The translations under genes and the position numbers were made by a program. Shown one piece after another: positions 1-6,582 of a stretch of 18,110 bases of DNA. How positions within the stretch are numbered: position 1 is the first letter of the stretch; each line of letters begins with the position of its first letter. The notes beneath the pieces were generated by a model. The model made no database searches, had not been told where the DNA came from, and saw only the letters and a program-made list of their open reading frames with translations. This DNA comes from a bacterium (GTDB taxonomy: Bacteria; Arandabacterota; Arandabacteria; Arandabacterales; Arandabacteraceae), in NCBI GenBank assembly GCA_025774405.1, contig JALGWB010000010.1, forward strand, positions 1-18,110, read 5' to 3'.

Positions 1-5
1 GACTT

Positions 6-368
6 CTACTTAAAGGCTTTCTCGGCAAGATATTGCTCAATGACCAGACGATCGTAGTCGTCGATTTCAGTGAAGAAACATCCGATCTCATAGGTATCTA
101 CTGACGGATCTGGCTGCTCCGGCACAGTTCTCACAACCATCCCCTCACAGGATATCACATGCTGTTCATCGCCAGCATCTGCAATCGGGATTGCCATGGA
201 GATCTTGAGCTTTGTATAGACGGGGATGTGGAAGGGAACTTTACAGTAGAATCCGCCGGCGCTCAAGTTGACAGTCTTGGCTCGAAATCCCTTGGTTTTC
301 TCGCTTGCATCGGCTACATCAAGCGGCAATTCAAGTGAAGCCCTTCGGTGCTTCCGTCTTTCTTTCAC
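6..368 (-). CDS. PilZ domain protein
   Basis: A single PilZ domain fills this 120-residue protein. The family binds cyclic di-GMP and passes the signal on by conformational change or by contacting partners. The two family signatures are visible: an arginine cluster at the N terminus (RRKHRR, residues 4-9, holding the RxxxR ligand) and NLSAGG at residues 34-39, matching [D/N]xSxxG. There is no signal peptide or membrane segment, so it should be cytoplasmic. The start is GTG at 366-368, preceded by a strong AAGGAGGT site about 6 nt upstream. It has its own promoter and diverges from the thioredoxin-like lipoprotein gene. The process it controls cannot be told from the neighbours, as no cyclase, phosphodiesterase or flagellar gene is in view. 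The family call is confident. Confidence 0.88.
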   Translation of the reverse strand: MKERRKHRRASLELPLDVADASEKTKGFRAKTVNLSAGGFYCKVPFHIPVYTKLKISMAIPIADAGDEQHVISCEGMVVRTVPEQPDPSVDTYEIGCFFTEIDDYDRLVIEQYLAEKAFK

Positions 369-395
369 GATGAAACCTCCTTAGTGGACACGAGG

Positions 396-424
396 ATCAT
401 ACCAAGGAGTCCAATGGGCTACAA
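396..424 (-). promoter_or_regulatory. Candidate sigma70-type promoter for the PilZ gene
   Basis: On the minus strand, TTGTAG (419-424) and TATGAT (396-401) are separated by 17 nt, with the PilZ gene GTG start about 30 nt further on. The -10 is good and the -35 matches only its TTG part. Called by eye. Confidence 0.5.
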
Positions 425-441
425 GCGTTTTGTCTTTACAT

Positions 442-469
442 TTGACTTCGTCAAGAATCGCGTTATGAT
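442..469 (+). promoter_or_regulatory. Sigma70-type promoter for the lipoprotein-thyX run
   Basis: TTGACT (442-447) and TATGAT (464-469) are spaced by 16 nt. Transcription would start near 476, leaving a short leader that holds the GAGGAAAG ribosome site (482-489) before the GTG start at 493. It lies back to back with the PilZ gene promoter. Confidence 0.7.
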
Positions 470-492
470 TTAACAAAAATTGAGGAAAGAAC

Positions 493-1368
493 GTGACCAG
501 GCAGATCGTCCCGATAATCCCGATAATATGCCTCTTGGTTCTCAGCAATTGCGGTCATGAGCGATCAGACGTGACAGTGGAGCAGAAAGAAATCCGGTGG
601 TTGACATCACTGGCTCATGCAGAAAGCATCGCTCAGGAAGACGGAAACGATATTCTCGTGAGCTTTGAGGCTCCGTGGTGCCCATGGTCGAGGCTTGTTC
701 GTGACAGTCTCTATCTTGCACCAGATGTGGTTGATTCGCTTGGCGAGTTTGTCTGCGTCAGAATCGACGTTGAAGAGAATCCACAGACAGCTTCTGAATT
801 TGGCATATCGGTCTATCCAACAATTGTCATAACGGACAGCTACGGCAGGGAAATCGGCCGCATGACAGGCTATTATTCATCAGGGACATTCGTACAACGG
901 CTTAGCGAGATAAGGCATCGCAGGGACATCCTCGCTGAGATGTTCAAGCAGGAGGAGACACAGCAGGACGATCCGTATTTCCTGCTTGCATTCGGTAAGC
1001 TTCTGCTTGAGATCGGAATGTATGATGGTGCCTTGATCAGATTTGACCGAGCGGCTGGTATTGATAAGGATGGAACCCTGGGTGTGCTCGAGGAGGCCAC
1101 GTATTCGCTTGCTGAGACCTACATGTTATCCGGTAAGTACAGAGAAGCGGGGCGGCGTTTCAGGTTTTTCGCAAGTTCATATCCAGGTGATAAGCGGGCT
1201 GAGACCTCCCTCCTGCTTGCTGCTCTTTGCTACCAGAAGGCTGGCTACGAGAAGGTGGCTAAACGGATCTATCGAGATTATCTTGAGGAGTATCCTGACG
1301 GAGTGTATGATGGATTTGTTAGGGCCACGCTGAAGAAGCTGGCAATGGAGCAGAAAGATGCAGGTTGA
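493..1368 (+). CDS. Thioredoxin-fold lipoprotein with CPWS active site and TPR repeats
   Basis: This 291-residue exported protein begins with a lipoprotein-type signal (hydrophobic residues 5-17, then LSNC with the lipid-accepting Cys20; Asn at -1 is a less usual lipobox). Residues about 35-140 form a thioredoxin-like domain with the active-site stretch EAPWCPWSR (Cys63-Pro-Trp-Ser66) and the cis-proline loop VYPT (Pro109). The second cysteine is Ser, so it cannot do a standard two-cysteine exchange. It could act as a monothiol isomerase or reductase, or as a binding module. Residues about 155-285 are helical repeats of TPR type, with alternating small and aromatic residues. The start is GTG at 493 with GAGGAAAG just upstream. 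The gene overlaps thyX by 11 nt, so translation is probably coupled. Substrate and exact role are unknown. Confidence 0.75.
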   Translation: MTRQIVPIIPIICLLVLSNCGHERSDVTVEQKEIRWLTSLAHAESIAQEDGNDILVSFEAPWCPWSRLVRDSLYLAPDVVDSLGEFVCVRIDVEENPQTASEFGISVYPTIVITDSYGREIGRMTGYYSSGTFVQRLSEIRHRRDILAEMFKQEETQQDDPYFLLAFGKLLLEIGMYDGALIRFDRAAGIDKDGTLGVLEEATYSLAETYMLSGKYREAGRRFRFFASSYPGDKRAETSLLLAALCYQKAGYEKVAKRIYRDYLEEYPDGVYDGFVRATLKKLAMEQKDAG

Positions 1369-2002
1369 CCTGATCAGTATTACCCCAGATGCAGAACGGC
1401 TTATCGAGCAGGCAGGAAGAACCTGCTATCAATCTCACGATCGTGCCAGTGCAACCAGTTCAGGCAAGTTTGTGAGGATGCTGGTTGCTCGCGGACACAC
1501 CTCCGTACTCGAGCATGCCAAAGCCACCTTCAGGATAAGGGGTATATCGAGAGTTGCAAGCCACCAGCTGGTCCGCCACAGGCTTTGCTCATTCTCACAG
1601 GCATCGCAACGCTACGTTGGTCAGGCCCAGGCCAATGCAGTCGTGCCACCGACCATAGCGACAAGTGATGAAGCAATGGGTCTGTTTGAGGAGATTGTCA
1701 GGTCCTGCAAGAAGGCATATCTGAGGCTCATCGACATGGGTATTCCGAGGGAAGATGCTCGCTTCGTCTTGCCGAACGCTCTCGAAACCGAAGTTGTGCT
1801 TACTGCTAACTTTCGGGAGTTGCGACACATCATCAAAATCAGAGGTACACACAATGCCCAATGGGAAGTAAGGCAGATTGCGCTGGAGATGTTGAGAATA
1901 ATGAAGCTGCATGCACCCAATGTGTTTGCCGATCTATATGCAGGTGATGACGGTGTCGTGGTACGAACACATCATGGTCAGGAGAAAGTAAAGATAGACT
2001 AA
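1358..2002 (+). CDS. thyX: Flavin-dependent thymidylate synthase ThyX
   Basis: ThyX methylates dUMP to dTMP using methylenetetrahydrofolate, FAD and NADPH. Unlike ThyA it releases tetrahydrofolate, so it does not depend on dihydrofolate reductase. The 214-residue length fits the family. The ThyX signature RHRx7S is intact (Arg73-His-Arg75 to Ser83, inside RHRLCSFSQASQRY). Other conserved blocks are HTSVLEH (47-53), DARFVLPNA (133-141) and NFRELRHIIKIR (about 151-162). The start is ATG at 1358, inside the 3' end of the preceding lipoprotein gene, with GGAG at 1347-1350. That makes it cotranscribed with, and probably translationally coupled to, a periplasmic thioredoxin-like lipoprotein, an unusual pairing. 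Cytoplasmic. No thyA or dihydrofolate reductase gene is in the window. Confidence 0.96.
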   Translation: MQVDLISITPDAERLIEQAGRTCYQSHDRASATSSGKFVRMLVARGHTSVLEHAKATFRIRGISRVASHQLVRHRLCSFSQASQRYVGQAQANAVVPPTIATSDEAMGLFEEIVRSCKKAYLRLIDMGIPREDARFVLPNALETEVVLTANFRELRHIIKIRGTHNAQWEVRQIALEMLRIMKLHAPNVFADLYAGDDGVVVRTHHGQEKVKID

Positions 2003-2015
2003 TCGGAGGCTTCCC

Positions 2016-2870
2016 ATGAAAAAAACAATGCTCATGCTTGTGATACTTGCCCTTGCATTCGTTGAGGTTCATGCCATTGAGAAACGATCCTACCTGATGA
2101 AGGAGGATTTTGGTACATCACCACTGGATGAATGCATGCTTCAGTACTATTACTATATTCCCTGCCCCACTTACTCCTGGTTCTGGGGATATTATGGCTG
2201 GGAGCAGGGCGATGTTGTAGGTACTTTCTTCACAGTCGGTGACATGGGAACTCGTGGCTACGACGTCTGCGACTCAAGCAACTGCTACCAGCTCACCAGC
2301 TTACGTGTGCTTGACTTCGCCGGATATGGAACCACCTATCCTGGTCTTTTCACAGTCGAGTTTGATGTCTATTGCGCCGATGAAAATGGTTGTCCGGTGG
2401 GAGGCTCACTGTGGAACAGCGGACCCATTGAGACTTCGGAGAGCTGGAACGTCATCAATATCAATCCACCAGTGAGTGTCAGCAATTGCTTCATCGATCC
2501 AGGCCCACCCGCTTCCCATGCCAGATTTCTCATAACCGCAACTCACACAGGAACCAATTGTTCTTATCCCGAATGGGGGCTTGATAACATAAGTGAATCA
2601 CTGGCTGAAGGGTGTGAGATGCATGATTACGGCTGCCTCCCCGCCCTGTACCCCAGACCCACCAACAGCCACTACTCAGTGATGCATTCAGGTTATTACG
2701 GGAATGGGTTCACCTATTGTCCGCCTCAGTACTTCGAGGATGGAGGTGACACGACCTGGGACGGTAGTGTCTACGGTTTTCTTGAGCTTGCATGGCGCGT
2801 TACTCTGGCATGTCAACCGAATGCTACCACATCAACCACATGGGGAACCGTCAAGGCATTATACAGATAG
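2016..2870 (+). CDS. Secreted cysteine- and aromatic-rich protein of unknown function
   Basis: I do not recognise a characterised family. The 284-residue protein starts with a clear Sec signal peptide (MKKTMLMLVILALAFVEVHA, cleavage probably after Ala20). The mature part has 12 cysteines (40, 50, 85, 90, 120, 126, 158, 182, 200, 207, 235, 266), an even number that suggests up to six disulfides. It also has dense aromatic clusters, for example residues 44-62 with many Tyr and Trp. The pattern is beta-rich and consistent with an extracellular or cell-surface location. It ends in TTWGTVKALYR, which resembles short C-terminal motifs I associate with secreted proteins of FCB-related candidate phyla; that is recollection, not proof. 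GGAGG at 2005-2009 sits 6 nt before the ATG, and only 13 nt separate it from thyX, so it is likely in the same transcript. Confidence 0.7.
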   Translation: MKKTMLMLVILALAFVEVHAIEKRSYLMKEDFGTSPLDECMLQYYYYIPCPTYSWFWGYYGWEQGDVVGTFFTVGDMGTRGYDVCDSSNCYQLTSLRVLDFAGYGTTYPGLFTVEFDVYCADENGCPVGGSLWNSGPIETSESWNVININPPVSVSNCFIDPGPPASHARFLITATHTGTNCSYPEWGLDNISESLAEGCEMHDYGCLPALYPRPTNSHYSVMHSGYYGNGFTYCPPQYFEDGGDTTWDGSVYGFLELAWRVTLACQPNATTSTTWGTVKALYR

Positions 2871-2884
2871 CAAGCCCAGCTTGC
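2870..2884 (+). terminator. Small hairpin just after the secreted-protein gene
   Basis: A perfect 6-bp inverted repeat, GCAAGC-CCA-GCTTGC, begins at the last base of the stop codon. The bases after it are pyrimidine-rich but not a clear T run, so it may be a weak terminator, an mRNA-stabilising hairpin or chance. Confidence 0.3.
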
Positions 2885-2971
2885 CTGCCCGGCCCTGTTC
2901 TCTTACCATCTAAACGGAAGCGTTATGGCATACAGCACGAGGATGTGCCGTCACAGACAGGGAAACCCTTT

Positions 2972-3841
2972 ATGCGCTTTGGCATAGTTGTCAATCCAGC
3001 CGCAGGCAGGCATTCTCTAAAGCGCAAACGTGAAGCAATTGCAAGATGCGCAGCAATTCTTGGCAACGATACCCTTGTCGAAGGGTGGCAAACCACCTCG
3101 CCTGAGAGCCTCGCGCGGTGTGCACGTGATCTTGCAGTTGAGGTTGACGTGCTTGTTGTGGCCGGCGGCGACGGTACACTTTCCGATGTGATAAATGCAG
3201 TTGGTGATGAGAAGGTGCTGGGCTACCTTCCGTTTGGTTCAGGCAACGCCTGGCGCAGTACGCTTGGCTTACCGAGGTCACCCGAGAAGGTTGCCGTTCA
3301 GATAAGGGATGGCGTGGAGCACAGCATCGATCTTGTCCAGTGTGAAGGTATTCGGAAAGGCATCCTGGCCAGTGTAGGCATTGAGGGCTTTGCTTTGAGT
3401 GAACGTGAGAAGTACCTCCAGCGGGGTGTGACAGGCTTCGATGCCTATTTCCGTGCCACAACCAAGTCACTGCTCAAGGGCTATAGCATTGGGACGGCCA
3501 TTGTGACCATTGATGGCAAGCCCTTTGAAGTCGCAAACATGTTGTCGCTTGTGGTGACCAAAACCCCCTTCTATGGATATGGTTTTAAGGTGGTGCCTGG
3601 AGCGAAGCTTACCGACGGTTTGCTGCATGTCCTGCTCGTATCAGGAGAGACCCCGACAGCCATCTCCGCAATAGTCACATCCTTGCTTGGAGGAAACCGC
3701 ATAGGCCAGTATTTTACGTGCAAGGAGGTGTCGATAGCGACCGGGGAGTCAGCCTATCTCCAGGTAGACGGTAGTCTGCAACGGCGCGGCACACACTTCT
3801 CTTTCAAGGTTCTGCCCAATGCACTCACCCTCCGCTACTAA
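2972..3841 (+). CDS. Diacylglycerol kinase-family lipid kinase (YegS/DgkB-like)
   Basis: Members of this family phosphorylate diacylglycerol or related lipids using ATP, at the inner face of the membrane. From the chosen start the protein is 289 residues, normal for the family. It begins RFGIVVNPAAGR, the typical first strand and loop. The nucleotide-binding GGDGT is at residues 65-69, followed by LPFGSGNAWR (86-95; commonly LPxGTGND). The C-terminal half has PGAKLTDGLLHV (209-220, with the conserved DG) and LQVDGS (263-268). I placed the start at ATG 2972 because AGGGA (2959-2963) lies 8 nt upstream and homology begins at once. The open frame extends back to 2792, but that would overlap the upstream gene and add about 60 residues unlike the family. 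The exact lipid substrate is not determined. It converges on tRNA-Glu. Confidence 0.88.
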   Translation: MRFGIVVNPAAGRHSLKRKREAIARCAAILGNDTLVEGWQTTSPESLARCARDLAVEVDVLVVAGGDGTLSDVINAVGDEKVLGYLPFGSGNAWRSTLGLPRSPEKVAVQIRDGVEHSIDLVQCEGIRKGILASVGIEGFALSEREKYLQRGVTGFDAYFRATTKSLLKGYSIGTAIVTIDGKPFEVANMLSLVVTKTPFYGYGFKVVPGAKLTDGLLHVLLVSGETPTAISAIVTSLLGGNRIGQYFTCKEVSIATGESAYLQVDGSLQRRGTHFSFKVLPNALTLRY

Positions 3842-3855
3842 TCGGGGTCGGAGCC

Positions 3856-3878
3856 AAAAACGTGCACAACCCACGCCG
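3856..3878 (-). terminator. Weak terminator candidate after tRNA-Glu
   Basis: Reading the minus strand downstream of the tRNA, a short stem (GGCGTG / CACGTT, two G-T pairs, 7-nt loop) runs into five T. The stem is weak and partly shares the T run, so the call is tentative. Confidence 0.3.
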
Positions 3879-3891
3879 CAAAGCAAAGGAT

Positions 3892-3966
3892 TGGTAGCGC
3901 CACGGGGATTCGAACCCCGGTCTGATGGCTGAGAACCACCTATCCTAACCCCTAGACGATGGCGCC
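3892..3966 (-). tRNA. tRNA-Glu (anticodon CTC)
   Basis: The minus strand folds as a full cloverleaf. The acceptor GGCGCCA pairs with TGGCGCT, with a G-T pair at 1-72. The D arm begins GTCTAGGGG. The anticodon stem GGTGG/CCATC carries the loop TTCTCAG. The T arm is CGGGG-TTCGAAT-CCCCG, followed by discriminator A and an encoded CCA (3892-3894). The anticodon CTC is at 3931-3933 and reads GAG. Bases TC at 8-9 and the D arm match the usual bacterial tRNA-Glu. It has its own promoter. Confidence 0.95.
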
Positions 3967-3998
3967 ACCATCACCATATTTGGCATTCTTGTCAGTTA

Positions 3999-4028
3999 AT
4001 CATAATTGTCAGGCTCAGGAATTGTCAA
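3999..4028 (-). promoter_or_regulatory. Promoter of tRNA-Glu
   Basis: On the minus strand, TTGACA (4023-4028) and TATGAT (3999-4004) are 18 nt apart. Transcription would begin near 3992, giving a leader of about 25 nt before the tRNA. A perfect -35 and a near-consensus -10 make this one of the best promoters in the window. Confidence 0.7.
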
Positions 4029-4030
4029 TA

Positions 4031-4074
4031 TGCAAGTGCTAGCGAAGCGGCATGCAAGTGCCAGGGAAGCGGCA
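4031..4074. repeat. Tandem pair of 22-bp repeats
   Basis: Two directly abutting 22-bp units, TGCAAGTGCTAGCGAAGCGG plus CA (4031-4052) and TGCAAGTGCCAGGGAAGCGG plus CA (4053-4074), differ at two bases. They lie just upstream of the tRNA-Glu -35 box and code for nothing recognised. Confidence 0.85.
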
Positions 4075-4100
4075 AGACACATCCCTGATTCGACCGTCAG

Positions 4101-4142
4101 CCTTCCAGAATGACCCTTCCAGAACGAGCCTTTCAGAACGGG
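4101..4142. repeat. Triple 14-bp tandem repeat
   Basis: Three contiguous 14-bp units, CCTTCCAGAATGAC, CCTTCCAGAACGAG and CCTTTCAGAACGGG, differ by a few substitutions. The last unit contains the stop codon (4133-4135) and final residues of the lipoprotein gene, so the array spans a gene end. Confidence 0.8.
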
Positions 4143-4732
4143 TCTGGCACCTCTATGGTCTCAACGACAATGATATGGAGCGTCACACATGCCTGCCACG
4201 TGAAAACGAGCCTATCCGAAGATGAAGGGTCTGGCTCGACATCACCATTGACAACCTCAAACGAGATGACAGGTGATGCACCAGCTATGTAATCGTCAAG
4301 GGCATTATTCAGAAGCTCAACCCCTTCGCTATTAAGACTCGCAGCAATCGCCGTACCCAGAGCATCTTCGACCGACTGGTCAGTGTAGTCGATTAGCAAA
4401 GCAGGTCCTGCAGGTTCATCTGTGCGAGCAACATCTATCTGTCCCGAGATGTGCCAATCATGGTCATGAGCGAAATCGGTGACCTCATAAGAGGCTTCAA
4501 CGACATAAGCCTCTTTGATGTCGGACCGATCGAGCCCGTGATCTTCAAGGATCTCATCGATCTCACCTGCGTAGTCAACAACAGCTACGGTCGAGAAGGT
4601 TTCAGAATCCTCGTTTTCGCTGAACTCAACACATGTTGAGCTTGAAACAACGATCTCAATAACCTTCTCATCCATGATGCATCCCGTGCCAAAGATGAGC
4701 AGAATTGCAAGAACCACAAGTAGTGTCTTCAT
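4133..4732 (-). CDS. Putative lipoprotein of unknown function
   Basis: I do not recognise a family for this 199-residue protein. Residues 1-17 form a hydrophobic signal ending FGTGC, with Cys18 as the likely lipid-accepting residue. The lipobox has Gly at -3, which is atypical, so secretion is surer than lipidation. The mature part is strongly acidic (runs such as FSENEDSETF and EIDEILEDHG). It has several beta-strand-like segments and four cysteines including Cys18. It contains HDHDWH at about 89-94, a possible metal-binding patch, though this is only a composition remark. The start is ATG with GGGGAGG upstream. It follows the barrel-like gene by 15 nt and is almost certainly cotranscribed with it from the promoter at 5690-5718, suggesting an outer-membrane pair. 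The 3' end lies in a 14-bp tandem repeat. Confidence 0.65.
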   Translation of the reverse strand: MKTLLVVLAILLIFGTGCIMDEKVIEIVVSSSTCVEFSENEDSETFSTVAVVDYAGEIDEILEDHGLDRSDIKEAYVVEASYEVTDFAHDHDWHISGQIDVARTDEPAGPALLIDYTDQSVEDALGTAIAASLNSEGVELLNNALDDYIAGASPVISFEVVNGDVEPDPSSSDRLVFTWQACVTLHIIVVETIEVPDPF

Positions 4733-4747
4733 GATTGAGCCTCCCCG

Positions 4748-5653
4748 CTACATTCCGAGCCCAAGTCCAATTGCGATGGTATTTTGCTTGGCAACGCTAT
4801 AGTCGATATGGCCCCGGACAGGACCTAATCTTCCTGTCACACCAAGTGTAAGCTTGGCTGTGCTGGTCGTTCCAAAATCAAGATCTATGCTAAGATCATC
4901 ACCACCTACGTAGGAAGCCTCCATGGAGAAACGATCAATCGAGAGCCCTCCGTATGGTTCAACATATGCAAACCAGGAGCCAAACCTTCGGCTTGCCTGA
5001 ATGCCGACTGTGAAGGTCGAACCTGAAATGAGGTCAGCCCCGGAAGTGCTCTTGCCAAGCCGAAAGCGTTGCCAGAAGAAGCCACCTGCTATCTCCACGG
5101 GTAATTCGAAGTATTGCGAGACACTGTGCCTTAGCCCAAAACCAAAGAGCCGAAAATCGCCAAGCTCGTTGTCACCAACATCGACTGCAAAGTATCTCAC
5201 CAGAGCTTCGGTGCCCAGGACAGAGCCAAAACGAACCTGTGGGACTGCAAGTGCAAATGAGCTGAGATTGAATCCACCGGGAAAGACATAGGCTGTACCC
5301 CCATCACCCTCAACAACCACCGCCGTTCCCGGTCCAACAACAGTCGGTGCATCGACGGTCTGCTCTGGAGAGAAAGCGCCTTCGGTAGTTGCCTTGAAAG
5401 TTCTATCATCTGATCCAAAAGTCACTCCAATGACTTCGACCTCGAGAGAGACGTAGAAACCCAAAAGGGGTATCTTCGCCGAACTATAGAGCCCACCATT
5501 GAGGTCGGCACCTATACCCTGAATAAGCGGGTTCAGATAGCCAATTGCATTGTCGCTTCCATAAAGTGACATCTGATCCTCAACATCCGCTGCCACCGCA
5601 ACCGATGCAAGCGCCAGCATCAACAAACCTGCCAACTTGAGCATATCTTTCAC
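4748..5653 (-). CDS. Putative outer-membrane beta-barrel protein (possibly DUF6588-like)
   Basis: This is a 301-residue exported protein with a clear Sec signal peptide (residues 1-22, ending in an Ala-rich ASVAVAA site). The mature part alternates polar and hydrophobic residues in many short strands ending in aromatic or glycine residues, for example YVSLEVEVIGVTFG and RLGPVRGHIDYSVAKQN, as in outer-membrane barrels. The N-terminal stretch IGYLNPLIQGIGADLNGGLYSSAK resembles, from memory, the DUF6588 family of uncharacterised surface proteins. It lacks the usual C-terminal aromatic residue of barrels and ends GLGLGM. The start is GTG at 5651-5653 with AAGGAGGT about 5 nt upstream. It leads a two-gene unit with the downstream lipoprotein. 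The function is unknown; the barrel assignment rests on pattern rather than a defined motif. Confidence 0.62.
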   Translation of the reverse strand: MKDMLKLAGLLMLALASVAVAADVEDQMSLYGSDNAIGYLNPLIQGIGADLNGGLYSSAKIPLLGFYVSLEVEVIGVTFGSDDRTFKATTEGAFSPEQTVDAPTVVGPGTAVVVEGDGGTAYVFPGGFNLSSFALAVPQVRFGSVLGTEALVRYFAVDVGDNELGDFRLFGFGLRHSVSQYFELPVEIAGGFFWQRFRLGKSTSGADLISGSTFTVGIQASRRFGSWFAYVEPYGGLSIDRFSMEASYVGGDDLSIDLDFGTTSTAKLTLGVTGRLGPVRGHIDYSVAKQNTIAIGLGLGM

Positions 5654-5689
5654 TTGCTACCTCCTTCTTGTGAGGATGCGGTTTTAGCG

Positions 5690-5718
5690 ATCTTAGAGTA
5701 AAGATATGGAGGTGTAAA
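5690..5718 (-). promoter_or_regulatory. Promoter of the barrel-lipoprotein unit
   Basis: On the minus strand, TTTACA (5713-5718) and TAAGAT (5690-5695) are spaced 17 nt, about 36 nt before the GTG start at 5653 with its AAGGAGGT site. Confidence 0.55.
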
Positions 5719-5736
5719 GCCTATTCCAATAGCCAT

Positions 5737-6327
5737 CTACCTGATGCTTCCGAAAGAGCACCCATCTCCACCCTGCTTCTCATAATAGCGCTGATGGTAC
5801 TCTTCGGCTCTGTAGAAGGTAGTTGCAGGCAGAATGAGGGTCGCAATCTTTGATTCGAACTTGCCTGATCTTGCTATTCGCTCCTTGGAAGCTGCGGCAA
5901 GTGATTCCTGTGTGGCATCACGAAAGAAAATGACGGATCGATACTGAGACCCAATGTCTCCTCCCTGGCGATCTATCTGGGTTGGATCATGAATTGACCA
6001 GAAGACATCGAGCAAGTCTTCATAGGAGACAACCTCGGGATCATAGATAACTTCAACCGCCTCAACATGACCCGTCTTCCCACTGCAAACATCCTTGTAG
6101 GACGGATTCTCAAGCGTACCACCGGTGTAGCCAACCTGTGTGTCCATGACGCCTTCAACCTGGCGAAAAGCAGCCTCAACCCCCCAGAAGCAGCCGGCTG
6201 CAAATGTCGCTTTCTCCACGATATTCCTCACCTTCGCCCCAATGCCAGTATTCTGAGTTTCACCTGTTCCAGCCAACACCACGACGAGAACAGACACCAC
6301 AATCAAGATCCACATCTTATGATGCAT
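5737..6327 (-). CDS. msrA: Exported peptide methionine-S-sulfoxide reductase MsrA
   Basis: MsrA reduces the S form of methionine sulfoxide in proteins, repairing oxidative damage. The catalytic motif GCFWG is at residues 45-49 (Cys46). Other family blocks are GYTGG (66-70), CSGKTGHVEAVEV (81-93), SIHDPTQIDRQGGDIGSQYRS (spread over 111-131) and the C-terminal EEYHQRYYEK. A resolving cysteine candidate is Cys190 near the end (GGDGCSFG). Residues 4-20 form a hydrophobic stretch preceding about 20 linker residues, so this copy is probably exported to the periplasm, as an anchored or cleaved form. That would suit repair of surface proteins. The start is ATG at 6325-6327 with AGAGGA upstream. No msrB or msrPQ partner is in the window. 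It diverges from the large surface-protein gene. Confidence 0.94.
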   Translation of the reverse strand: MHHKMWILIVVSVLVVVLAGTGETQNTGIGAKVRNIVEKATFAAGCFWGVEAAFRQVEGVMDTQVGYTGGTLENPSYKDVCSGKTGHVEAVEVIYDPEVVSYEDLLDVFWSIHDPTQIDRQGGDIGSQYRSVIFFRDATQESLAAASKERIARSGKFESKIATLILPATTFYRAEEYHQRYYEKQGGDGCSFGSIR

Positions 6328-6355
6328 CGATTCCTCTTCCGTTGTCCTGCATCAC

Positions 6356-6384
6356 AATATAACCAATTGCGAATCGTCAGGCAA
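6356..6384 (-). promoter_or_regulatory. Promoter of msrA
   Basis: On the minus strand, TTGCCT (6379-6384) and TATATT (6356-6361) are 17 nt apart, leaving a leader of about 20 nt before the msrA start at 6327. Confidence 0.55.
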
Positions 6385-6553
6385 TCTACGGCAGTCATCC
6401 TCGGCACCAAACGAGCCGGCAAGGTTGACGGGCACTCAGAAACGATAGACTGAGCGTACAGAGGATATAGCACAGAAATGACGTGAACTGCCGTGAGCAA
6501 TCCAGAGGGGTCACCATGTCCCCACCCATTCCCCAGGTTCGCCCCATCTTAGC
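6385..6553. other. Noncoding stretch between the divergent msrA and surface-protein promoters
   Basis: The whole gap between the two starts is 380 bp (6328-6707). It holds the msrA promoter, this stretch, the surface-gene promoter and its leader. Here I see no convincing gene. The only structure is an imperfect palindrome at 6507-6523: GGGG-T-CA, loop CCA, TG-T-CCCC, with one T-T mismatch. It could be an operator, or nothing. Confidence 0.4.
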
Positions 6554-6582
6554 TTGACTTTGCAGTACCGACGACCTATACT
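6554..6582 (+). promoter_or_regulatory. Promoter of the HYR-repeat surface protein
   Basis: TTGACT (6554-6559) and TATACT (6577-6582) are separated by exactly 17 nt. Transcription would start near 6589, giving a leader of about 118 nt before the ATG at 6708. This position argues against the longer frame that opens at 6588. Confidence 0.7.

Noticed and set aside
2792..2971. N-terminal extension of the lipid kinase (frame open from 2792)
   Set aside because: It overlaps the upstream gene, has no ribosome site at its start, and family homology begins exactly at the methionine at 2972, which has AGGGA upstream.
2991..3470. 159-aa minus-strand frame inside the lipid kinase
   Set aside because: It is antisense to the GGDGT-containing catalytic region; its Arg/His/Pro-rich composition is typical of a reverse-frame shadow.
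6507..6523. GGGG/CCCC imperfect palindrome as a transposon end
   Set aside because: There is no second copy, no target duplication and no transposase nearby; it is kept only as a possible operator.
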